Shown piece by piece: positions 1 through 5,707 of a stretch of 5,707 bases of DNA. The stretch comes from an uncultured Mucispirillum sp. (GTDB lineage Bacteria > Chrysiogenota > Deferribacteres > Deferribacterales > Mucispirillaceae): the NCBI GenBank assembly GCA_910586745.1, contig CAJUJZ010000141.1:1-5707 (forward strand). Direction: 5' to 3'. The notes under the pieces were generated by a model. It was not told the origin of the DNA and did not search any database. It worked only from the letters and a program-made list of their open reading frames with translations. Numbering within the stretch: position 1 is the stretch's first letter; each line of letters starts with the position of its first letter. Position numbers and translations under genes: made by a program.

Positions 1-728
1 TATTTTGTATTATAATTTAAGCCTGTAGTTTTATAAAGTTTTATAATTTCGTCGCGGGAAAGCATTTCATATTCTCCCGGTTTTAAGTTACCTATTAAAA
101 TAGGTCCTATTCTTACTCTTTCAAGCTTTCTTACTTTACTTCCAAAATAACCAAACATATTTCTTATCTGGCGTTTTTTACCTTCTTTAATAATTACTTT
201 ATATTTATATTTGCCAGCAAATTTTATGCTGCAAGGCTGATATTTTCCTTTTGGAGTATCAAGTCCTGATGCAAATTCTTCCATTTCCACACTGGATAAC
301 AGCCTGTCAACAGTAACTAAATACTCTTTTTCCATTTTATATTCTGGCTTTTGCATCCTTTGAATAAGCTCACCGTCATTAGAAAATATTAAAAGACCTT
401 CACTTTCATAATCAAGCCTGCCAGAATATGGAAATTTTCTGCCTGCAAAAATAGAAAATTTTTCAAGAGTATCTTTGCCTCTGCCTTCCCCATAAGCAGT
501 TAATACACGCCTTGGTTTATAAAACTTAAAAACATCTGGCTTGCTTTCGTATATTGGCTCATTATCAATAAATACTACATCTTCTGTTTCATCAATTTTT
601 ACACCCTGCTCTTTAACTCGTTTTCCGTTAACAGATACCTTGCCTTCTTCTATTAATTTATCTGCTTCACGCCTGGAATAACCTGTCATAGAAGCAATAT
701 ATTTATTTAATCTTGTAAATTCTTTCAT
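1..728 (-). CDS. rluB: RsuA/RluB-family rRNA pseudouridine synthase (3' end beyond window)
   Basis: This enzyme family isomerises a specific uridine in rRNA to pseudouridine. The 242 codons visible read without a stop to the window edge, so only the extreme C-terminus is missing (family members are usually about 235-260 residues). An S4 RNA-binding domain occupies residues about 3-50 (RLNKYIA, then SRREADKLIEEGKVSVNG). The synthase domain follows, with KFYKPRRVL at 68-76, the catalytic motif GRLDYESEGLL at 103-113 (D106 is the expected nucleophile), EGKKRQIRNMF at 182-192 and the LERVRIGP strand near 202-209. The start ATG overlaps the scpB stop as ATGA. The nearest Shine-Dalgarno-like AGGAG is 14 bases upstream, which is long, so translational coupling is likely. 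The position directly after scpAB matches rluB of other bacteria (23S rRNA modification), but RsuA, RluE and RluF share these motifs, so the target uridine is inferred from context. Confidence 0.9.
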   Translation of the reverse strand, partial: MKEFTRLNKYIASMTGYSRREADKLIEEGKVSVNGKRVKEQGVKIDETEDVVFIDNEPIYESKPDVFKFYKPRRVLTAYGEGRGKDTLEKFSIFAGRKFPYSGRLDYESEGLLIFSNDGELIQRMQKPEYKMEKEYLVTVDRLLSSVEMEEFASGLDTPKGKYQPCSIKFAGKYKYKVIIKEGKKRQIRNMFGYFGSKVRKLERVRIGPILIGNLKPGEYEMLSRDEIIKLYKTTGLNYNTK

Positions 729-1567
729 GAATTCTGCTTTAACTCCTGCCATTCTCTAAATGTAGGCAGCTCTGATAAATCATTTAATCCAAAATATTCT
801 AAAAAATATTTTGTAGTAGCATATAATAATGGTTTACCAGGCACCTGTTTCCTGCCAACTACTTTGATTAAGTTTTTATCAAGAAGATATTTCATTGTAC
901 CTGATGAATTAACTTCACGCATTTCTTCCACTTCTGCCTTTGTAACAGGCTGTCGGTATGCAATGATTGCAGCTGTTTCAAGAGAAGCACGAGAAAGTGA
1001 TTCTGTTTTCTCACCAAAATATTTTTCTAAAAATACAGTAACATCAGAATCTGCTACAAGCTGGTATCCACCAGAAACCATACGAATACGCACACCTATT
1101 CTTAATTTATTAAATTCTTCTGCATAGTTAATAAGTCTGTTTTCAAGATTTACAGAGTTAAGCATTTTCCTAAATGTTGCAAGCTCTACAGGTTTGCCTG
1201 ATAAATAAAGAGCGGCATAGAAAATTCGTTTTTCTCTGTTTTCTGATAAATATTCATAATCATCTTCAGACAATGCTAATAAATGTTCTTCTTCTTTTTT
1301 TTCAAAATACCCTTCATCAAACTGTTTTGAAAGTTCTTCTTCATCAAGATTTTCACTTTCAGCTGCAGCATCTGCATTATAAGGTGATGTAAAATCTGGA
1401 AGAATATCTTTTACTGGGCTTTCTTTTTCAAGATTAGTTTGAAAAATGTCTTTTTCTTCACTAATAACATTATCCATATAGCTTGTAAAAGCATCACTTA
1501 GTTCTTGTATATCTCTGTCTGGTAATGTATTAATATCTTCTTTTTTATTATTGGATTTTTGTGTCAT
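725..1567 (-). CDS. scpB: Segregation and condensation protein B, with long acidic N-terminal extension
   Basis: ScpB dimers bind the kleisin ScpA and, with SMC, form the bacterial condensin that organises and helps segregate the chromosome in the cytoplasm. The protein is 280 residues from ATG 1567, against about 170-200 for typical ScpB. The recognisable double winged-helix core starts near residue 110 (REKRIFYAALYLSGKPVEL). It continues through LSRASLETAAIIAYRQPVTK at 191-210, VGRKQVPGKPLLYATTKYF at 237-255 and EYFGLNDLSELP at 257-268. Residues 1-110 are an acidic, low-complexity extension (32 Asp/Glu against about 10 Lys/Arg). A GTG at 1579 would add four residues, but it lies inside the apparent Shine-Dalgarno AAAGGTG, which is 9 bases from ATG 1567, so the ATG is preferred. 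The usual IRGV motif reads MREV (216-219). The gene overlaps the end of scpA by 20 bases and overlaps the next gene by ATGA. Confidence 0.93.
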   Translation of the reverse strand: MTQKSNNKKEDINTLPDRDIQELSDAFTSYMDNVISEEKDIFQTNLEKESPVKDILPDFTSPYNADAAAESENLDEEELSKQFDEGYFEKKEEEHLLALSEDDYEYLSENREKRIFYAALYLSGKPVELATFRKMLNSVNLENRLINYAEEFNKLRIGVRIRMVSGGYQLVADSDVTVFLEKYFGEKTESLSRASLETAAIIAYRQPVTKAEVEEMREVNSSGTMKYLLDKNLIKVVGRKQVPGKPLLYATTKYFLEYFGLNDLSELPTFREWQELKQNS

Positions 1568-2282
1568 TTTCCTCTGCACCTTTTATAAGTGTCAATAGTA
1601 TTTCCTTAAAATTTCCCTCCTGGAAAGATTTTATTTTTTTACCTTTCATTAATTCTAATATGGAGCCAAAGGAAACACATTTTTCTATTTTTTCTTTGCA
1701 AGTTTCTTCTATTTCACTCCATAAAGTTCTGTCTCTTGATAAAATAAACTCTTTTATCCTTTTTGCCACCTGCTCAGTTGCTATTTTAGAGTTTTTTACA
1801 ACCATCTTTTTATCTTTCTTACCAGCTGAAATATTAAAAAAGGCTGATGCCAGTTTATAAGCATCTTCTGTAAAAAGTTCTTCCCTTAAAATAACAATAG
1901 AATTTGTGCGTGCAAGAAATTTACCGGAATTTACTTCAAAAGCTTTTAATTTTTGAGCCATATCTTTATAAAAAGAATACTCAATTAATAACTGATTAAA
2001 ACGAAACTTTGCTTCTTCGGGATCAATATCATCTTCACTGCTGCTGTCCCTTGGAAGAAGCATTCGTGATTTTAAATATACAAGATATGAAGCCATATTA
2101 ATAAATTCTGCTGCAACTTCTATATCCATTTCTTTCATTTTCCTAATCTCATCAATAAACTGGCTTGTTATTTCAGAAATAGATATATTAAAAATATTCA
2201 TCTCATTTTTATAAACAAGATGTATTAATAAATCCAGCGGTCCTTCATAATCAAGTATTTTAATATCAAGAAGTTCATTCAT
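1548..2282 (-). CDS. scpA: Segregation and condensation protein A (kleisin)
   Basis: ScpA is the kleisin that bridges the head and neck of the SMC dimer and recruits ScpB to form the bacterial condensin ring. The length of 244 residues is normal. The N-terminal SMC-neck-binding region carries the hallmark YEGPLDLLIHLVYKNEMNI (12-30), followed by ISEITSQFIDEI (35-46) and ASYLVYLKSRMLLP (64-77). A charged linker (78-92, SSSEDDIDPEE) follows. The C-terminal winged helix, which contacts the SMC head ATPase, spans about 165-235 with VSFGSILELMKGKKIKSFQ (203-221). The start ATG overlaps the trpS stop as ATGA. No strong Shine-Dalgarno is seen before it, so translation probably depends on ribosomes finishing trpS. 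The scpB gene begins within its last 20 bases, as expected for partners made together. Confidence 0.95.
   Translation of the reverse strand: MNELLDIKILDYEGPLDLLIHLVYKNEMNIFNISISEITSQFIDEIRKMKEMDIEVAAEFINMASYLVYLKSRMLLPRDSSSEDDIDPEEAKFRFNQLLIEYSFYKDMAQKLKAFEVNSGKFLARTNSIVILREELFTEDAYKLASAFFNISAGKKDKKMVVKNSKIATEQVAKRIKEFILSRDRTLWSEIEETCKEKIEKCVSFGSILELMKGKKIKSFQEGNFKEILLTLIKGAEENDTKIQ
1577..1583 (-). promoter_or_regulatory. Ribosome binding site that decides the scpB start
   Basis: On the minus strand this reads AAAGGTG and ends 9 bases before ATG 1567. A second purine run, AGAGG at 1571-1575, is only 3 bases away from the ATG. The alternative GTG start at 1579 is part of the AAAGGTG itself and has no comparable site upstream. 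The site lies within the scpA coding sequence, which suggests coupled translation of the two subunits. Confidence 0.55.
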
Positions 2283-3259
2283 ATTTTAATTGCTTTTCTA
2301 ACTTTTTCCATTAATGCAGCTGCAAAATCGTTTGCTTTTTTCTGTGATGGTGCAAGAAATTCGTCAATATCATGTATTTCTTTATCTAATGCTTTCTTTT
2401 TCTCTCTAATAGGACATATAAAGTTTTCTACATTATTGACTAATATTTGTTTACATTCTATACAGCCAATTTCAGCTTTTGTGCAGCCTTCTATGATTTT
2501 TGCCCTTTCCTCATCTGTAGAAAATACTTTATGATAATCAAATACTGGGCATACATTAGGGTCACCAGCATCAGTTTTCCTTTGCCTTTTTGTATCTGTT
2601 ATCATTGTTTTTATTTTCTTTTTAAGAATATCTGCTTCTTCTGTTAAAAGTATAGTATTATTTAGACTTTTACTCATTTTTCTGCCATCAAGCCCTGGAA
2701 GTTTTGGCACATTTGTAAGCATAGATTCAGGTTCAACAAAAATTTCTCCATAGAAATTATTAAACCTGCGGACAATTTCTCTCGCAAGCTCTACATGTGG
2801 CACCTGATCTACTCCAACAGGCACAAAGTTTGCAAGATACATAATAATATCTGAAGTCATTAATACTGGATAGCCTAAAAAACCATAGTTAGATAAATCT
2901 TTATGAGTTAAATTGTTTATCATATCTTTATAACTTGGACATCTTTCAAGCCAAGGCACAGGTGTAACCATACCTAAAAGCAGATAAAGTTCTGCAGTAT
3001 ATAAGTTATGTGACTGAATAAATACAGGTGCTTTTTCTACATCAAGTCCTGCAGCAATCCAAGAAATCACCATTTGATGCCTCATTTCTTTAATGTTTTC
3101 TGGATTATCATAATTTGTGGTTAATGCATGCCAGTCTGCAACTGCAAAAAAACAGTCGTATTCTTCCTGCATTTTCACCCAGTTTTTAATTGCTCCAAAA
3201 TAATGGCCAATGTGCAGTTCCCCTGTTGGTCGCATTGCACTATAAACTCTTTTTTTCAT
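2279..3259 (-). CDS. trpS: Tryptophanyl-tRNA synthetase with four-Cys (Fe-S type) motif
   Basis: This is a class I aminoacyl-tRNA synthetase that activates tryptophan with ATP and charges tRNA-Trp in the cytoplasm. At 326 residues it has the usual bacterial length. The Rossmann fold opens with RPTGELHIGHYFGAI (10-24) holding the HIGH signature at 16-19. Other family motifs are GVDQVPHVELAREIVRRFN (149-167) and the second ATP signature KMSKS at 194-198. Four cysteines in the anticodon-binding half (C237, C259, C266, C269; spacing C-x21-C-x6-C-x2-C) resemble the [4Fe-4S] site described in Thermotoga maritima TrpRS. The gene starts one base after the M50 stop (TAA-A-ATG). An AGGA at 3270-3273 lies 10 bases before the ATG, which is an acceptable but not strong site. 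No leader peptide, T-box or attenuator can be present between the genes, since there is no space for one. Confidence 0.97.
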   Translation of the reverse strand: MKKRVYSAMRPTGELHIGHYFGAIKNWVKMQEEYDCFFAVADWHALTTNYDNPENIKEMRHQMVISWIAAGLDVEKAPVFIQSHNLYTAELYLLLGMVTPVPWLERCPSYKDMINNLTHKDLSNYGFLGYPVLMTSDIIMYLANFVPVGVDQVPHVELAREIVRRFNNFYGEIFVEPESMLTNVPKLPGLDGRKMSKSLNNTILLTEEADILKKKIKTMITDTKRQRKTDAGDPNVCPVFDYHKVFSTDEERAKIIEGCTKAEIGCIECKQILVNNVENFICPIREKKKALDKEIHDIDEFLAPSQKKANDFAAALMEKVRKAIKI

Positions 3260-3260
3260 T

Positions 3261-3932
3261 TTACATAAATCCTGTTATATTTAAATTTAATATTGCATCA
3301 AATATTGTTAATATAAAAACTCTTATTGGAGATATAATATATTGCAGAACATTTGTAAATATTAAAACAAGTATTATTAAAAAATAATATTTTTCTGTTG
3401 CTTCATACTTTGCTGCTTTATCTCTTGGTAAAAAATTCCATATAATTCTTGCCCCATCCATTGGCATAATAGGCAGCAGGTTAAATATACATAGTGCAAT
3501 ATTGATTGCAACTGAGTATAATGTCATAATATATAAAGGCTCAAAAATATAGCTGGGTATATTAAAATTGACAGCTGCAAATCCTAATATTTTTAACACA
3601 ACAGCAGATAAAAATGCAGTTACAAGGTTTGCTAACGGTCCTGCTGCTGAAACTATTGCTACACCATACTTATGGCTAAGATTATAGTAATTAACAGGCA
3701 CAGGTTTTGCCCAGCCTATTATTCTTGTTAAAAGCAGCACTAAAAGACCTATCGGGTCAATATGTGCTATAGGGTTTAATGTAAGCCTTCCTGCATTTTT
3801 AGCAGTATTATCACCTAATTTATATGCAGCATAGCCATGCATTACTTCATGTATTGTAACTGCAAACATAAATGGTACAACAGATAATGCGGCTTTGATT
3901 ATAAACTCATTAAAATTAAAATTTTCAAACAT
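3261..3932 (-). CDS. Site-2 protease family (M50) intramembrane zinc metalloprotease
   Basis: This is a multi-pass membrane protein of 223 residues, typical of the short site-2 protease group without a PDZ domain. The zinc-binding HEVMH motif sits at residues 28-32 inside the first hydrophobic segment, with E29 as the catalytic base. The third zinc ligand is expected to be D159 in the motif NLLPIMPMDGARI (151-163). The subgroup hallmarks GRLTLNPIAHIDPIG (48-62) and WAKPVPVNYYNL (74-85) are present. Hydrophobic segments are near 13-33, 60-73, 91-118, 132-155 and 183-212. Members cleave substrates within the lipid bilayer, but for this subgroup the substrate is generally unknown and nothing here identifies it. 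Its ATG directly follows the ispD stop (TAAATG), with a good GAGG site 5 bases ahead at 3938-3941. Proximity to trpS and scpAB is recurrent in some phyla, as I recall. Confidence 0.93.
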   Translation of the reverse strand: MFENFNFNEFIIKAALSVVPFMFAVTIHEVMHGYAAYKLGDNTAKNAGRLTLNPIAHIDPIGLLVLLLTRIIGWAKPVPVNYYNLSHKYGVAIVSAAGPLANLVTAFLSAVVLKILGFAAVNFNIPSYIFEPLYIMTLYSVAINIALCIFNLLPIMPMDGARIIWNFLPRDKAAKYEATEKYYFLIILVLIFTNVLQYIISPIRVFILTIFDAILNLNITGFM

Positions 3933-4616
3933 TTATACCTCAAAAAACTTTCCTTTAAATAATTGTATTAAACTCATATCTTCTACATAAGTCACTTTTA
4001 TATTTTCATAGTTTGAAAGCACTGTCTCTACTTTTATTCCAGCATATTCGCAGGCAGAAGCTTCATCTGTTACTATAATATTATTTTCTAATGCAGAACG
4101 CAGGGCATTTAATATAATATCTTTTTTAAAAACCTGTGGAGTATGTGCTAAAAAAAGACTATCTCTTGAAACGGTCTTTTCTATGATACTGCCATTTATT
4201 TTTTTTACAGTATCTCTTACAGGCATCCCACAGATTGCTGCATTTGATTGATATGCATTATCTATTGTATTTATAACTACATGACTGCTGACAAATGGGC
4301 GAACACTGTCATGAATTGCTGCATAACTGCAGTTTGATTTTAACAAGCAGTTTAATACAGTATTTGCCCTTTCTTTACCACCTTCTGCATATATATATTG
4401 TATATTAAGTTTTAAATTAGATATTACAGTATCCATAAACTTAATATCATTTTGATTTAAGCCAATAATAAGCTCATCAAAATTATATGCAGTTACAAGC
4501 CTTTTAATAGTCCAGTATATAAGCGGCATTCCATCGATTTCAGTAAACTGTTTTTTAATATTTGCAGAAAATCTTTTACCAACACCAGCTGCAGGAATAA
4601 TTAAAGATATACTCAC
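3933..4616 (-). CDS. ispD: 2-C-methyl-D-erythritol 4-phosphate cytidylyltransferase
   Basis: IspD catalyses the third step of the MEP pathway, joining CTP and methylerythritol phosphate to give CDP-ME for isoprenoid precursors. The 227 residues are full length. The nucleotide-binding loop PAAGVGKRF (8-16) and KKQF (21-24) place the expected catalytic R15 and K22. Further family motifs are GGKERANTVLNCL (79-91), HDSVRPF (102-108), MPVRDTVKK (131-139), HTPQVF (158-163), TDEASACEYAG (183-193) and NIKVTYVEDM (205-214). The start is a GTG overlapping the stop of the PIN/TRAM gene (GTGA), with an AAGG site 7 bases ahead at 4624-4627. The N-terminal fold motif begins within eight residues of this start, so no upstream start is needed. 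The PIN/TRAM (YacL)-ispD pairing is also seen in Bacillus. However, ispF, which usually follows or is fused to ispD, is not next here. Confidence 0.96.
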   Translation of the reverse strand: MSISLIIPAAGVGKRFSANIKKQFTEIDGMPLIYWTIKRLVTAYNFDELIIGLNQNDIKFMDTVISNLKLNIQYIYAEGGKERANTVLNCLLKSNCSYAAIHDSVRPFVSSHVVINTIDNAYQSNAAICGMPVRDTVKKINGSIIEKTVSRDSLFLAHTPQVFKKDIILNALRSALENNIIVTDEASACEYAGIKVETVLSNYENIKVTYVEDMSLIQLFKGKFFEV

Positions 4617-5590
4617 GCTTTTACCTTAGTAAAAATAATTCTTCCTGATTCTGTCTGCAATAATGATGTTGCTTCAACTTTTAATGTTTCACCAATGCGT
4701 TTTTTACCATTTTCTACAACAACCATTGTGCCATCATCAAGATACCCAACACCTTGAGATGGGTCTTTGCCCTCTTTTGCAATAGTAATAACTAACTCTT
4801 CACCGGGAAGAATAGTCTGTCTTAAAGCAATAGCAAGGTTATTTAGATTTAAAACTTTTATATTCTGTATTTCAGCTACTTTCATTAAATTAAAATCTGT
4901 TGTAATAATAGCAGCATGAATCTTCATACTTAAAGCAAGTAATTTTTCATCTACTGTGCCTATTTCATCAAAAGATGTATTATCTATTTCCACCTTAATA
5001 TTTGTCTGTTCCTGCAGTCTTTTTAATACATTTAAACCACGCCTGCCTTTCTGCCTTCTTAAATGGTCATGAGAATCTGCAATGTTTTGAAGCTCTTTTA
5101 ATACAAACCCAGGGATAACAATATTTCCTTCTATAAAACCACAGTCTACAATATTTGCTATTCTTCCATCAATTAATGTAGATGTGTCAATAACTTTTGG
5201 CTGAGAGCCTAATTTTATTTTTGTAGAATTATGTTTTAAAGTAACATTTGTTATTAATGATTCAAAAAACTTATGATTTTTGTTTCCAATAATAATACCA
5301 GCATACAGGAAAAGAAAAAGAACTATTAAGTTGATTTCTTTCTGCTGAAATACTGACTGAAAGGATTGAATAAGTAAAAATCCAAGCACTAAAAAAGCTA
5401 TTCCTATAAGCAGTGAAGATATAATGCGGTAGCTTTTAATTCCCCCTAATAATAAGTCTAAAAGTAAAACACATAATACAGCTACTACAGAATAAAGGAA
5501 AGCCATATAAAGACTTATATCCATACTTTGTCTGAAAATGATAAATACTGCGAAAATTGCTATTGAATAAACTATTCTGAATAAAATCAT
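4613..5590 (-). CDS. Membrane-anchored PIN/TRAM domain protein (YacL-like)
   Basis: This 325-residue protein has three parts. Residues 1-103 contain about four hydrophobic segments (near 2-19, 27-48, 57-76 and 87-103). A PIN nuclease domain spans about 130-258. A C-terminal TRAM RNA-binding domain spans about 260-324 (starting ILPGEELVITIAKEG). The PIN acidic residues expected to hold the metal are present: D135 in VIDTSTLIDGRI, E166 in VLKELQNIADS, D214 in TVDEKLLAL and D232 in ITTDFNLMKVA. This suggests an active ribonuclease facing the cytoplasm at the membrane, but substrates of this YacL-type family are not established and I assign no specific role. Its ATG has a TGAGG site 5 bases ahead (5596-5600), 12 bases after the YggT-family stop. 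It overlaps ispD by 4 bases. The same neighbour relationship (yacL-ispD) occurs in Bacillus subtilis. Confidence 0.92.
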   Translation of the reverse strand: MILFRIVYSIAIFAVFIIFRQSMDISLYMAFLYSVVAVLCVLLLDLLLGGIKSYRIISSLLIGIAFLVLGFLLIQSFQSVFQQKEINLIVLFLFLYAGIIIGNKNHKFFESLITNVTLKHNSTKIKLGSQPKVIDTSTLIDGRIANIVDCGFIEGNIVIPGFVLKELQNIADSHDHLRRQKGRRGLNVLKRLQEQTNIKVEIDNTSFDEIGTVDEKLLALSMKIHAAIITTDFNLMKVAEIQNIKVLNLNNLAIALRQTILPGEELVITIAKEGKDPSQGVGYLDDGTMVVVENGKKRIGETLKVEATSLLQTESGRIIFTKVKA

Positions 5591-5602
5591 AAAAACCTCA
5601 TA

Positions 5603-5707
5603 TTAAATAAAAGGCTGCACAATATTTTGAAGTATCATACCGCCGAAATAAAAACCAATCATAGCAATAAGTGCTGAAAAATCAATAATACCAATAGGTG
5701 GTATTAT
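5603..5707 (-). CDS. YggT-family membrane protein, C-terminal 34 residues only
   Basis: The reading frame enters from the right edge and ends at TAA (5603-5605), giving 34 residues. The opening IIPPIGIIDFSALIAMIG matches the conserved tail of YggT-family proteins, which carry a PxIGgiDfSP-like motif before the last transmembrane helix. A hydrophobic stretch continues to near the end (IVQPFI). YggT proteins are small two-repeat inner membrane proteins of poorly defined function, often near cell-division or proline-biosynthesis genes. The start and most of the protein are outside the window, so domain content cannot be verified. The stop lies 12 bases before the PIN/TRAM start, consistent with co-transcription. 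Confidence 0.75.
   Translation of the reverse strand: MIPPIGIIDFSALIAMIGFYFGGMILQNIVQPFI

Noticed and set aside
864..1127. Plus-strand open frame of 87 codons inside scpB
   Set aside because: It lies wholly opposite the conserved scpB core, resembles no known family, and the opposite-strand protein carries clear ScpB motifs.
1174..1392. Plus-strand open frame of 72 codons
   Set aside because: It is opposite the scpB N-terminal extension, and its Leu/His-rich composition is what the complement of Glu/Lys-rich codons produces.
1568..1579. Alternative GTG start of scpB
   Set aside because: The GTG is part of the likely Shine-Dalgarno AAAGGTG, and the ATG at 1567 is correctly spaced from it.
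1561..1860. Plus-strand open frame of 99 codons with a hydrophobic, signal-like look
   Set aside because: It is antisense to the scpA C-terminal winged helix. The Phe/Ser richness is a shadow of Lys/Glu codons on the coding strand.
2447..2647. Plus-strand open frame of 66 codons, Phe/Cys rich
   Set aside because: It is antisense to the trpS segment holding the KMSKS-distal region and cysteine motif. There is no independent support.
3260..3275. Possible trp leader or T-box ahead of trpS
   Set aside because: Only one base separates the M50 stop from the trpS start, and the upstream sequence is protein coding, so there is no room for a leader RNA.
3190..3387. Plus-strand open frame of 65 codons spanning the M50-trpS junction
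   Set aside because: It is antisense to the trpS HIGH region and the end of the M50 gene, and shows no family resemblance.

Overview
The window is a dense, AT-rich (about two-thirds A+T by eye) stretch of bacterial housekeeping genes. All of them lie on the minus strand, so the reading order runs from the right edge to the left edge. There are six complete genes and two genes cut by the window edges. No gap between neighbours exceeds about 12 bases, and four junctions are stop/start overlaps. No promoter, terminator, RNA gene, repeat array or mobile element is visible. This looks like the interior of one long operon.

In transcription order the genes are: (1) the last 34 residues of a YggT-family membrane protein; (2) a membrane-anchored PIN/TRAM-domain protein of the YacL type; (3) ispD, of the MEP isoprenoid pathway; (4) an M50 (site-2 type) intramembrane metalloprotease; (5) trpS, with a four-cysteine signature like that of the iron-sulfur TrpRS of Thermotoga; (6) scpA and (7) scpB, the kleisin and winged-helix partners of SMC; (8) an RsuA/RluB-type pseudouridine synthase whose final residues lie beyond the left edge. 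The yacL-ispD and scpA-scpB-rluB neighbourhoods are known from other bacteria such as Bacillus. Here the two blocks are joined by the M50 protease and trpS.

The genes do not form one pathway. They cover isoprenoid precursor synthesis, membrane proteolysis, tRNA charging, chromosome condensation and rRNA modification. The organism is probably a low-GC bacterium using SMC-ScpAB and the MEP pathway. The order M50-trpS-scpA-scpB-rluB and the codon bias would fit Deferribacterota (for example a Mucispirillum-like gut bacterium), but this is a guess from memory and not shown by the sequence.

No wholly new system is evident. The points most worth a second look are the putative Fe-S site in TrpRS, a long acidic N-terminal extension on ScpB, and the absence of ispF beside ispD.
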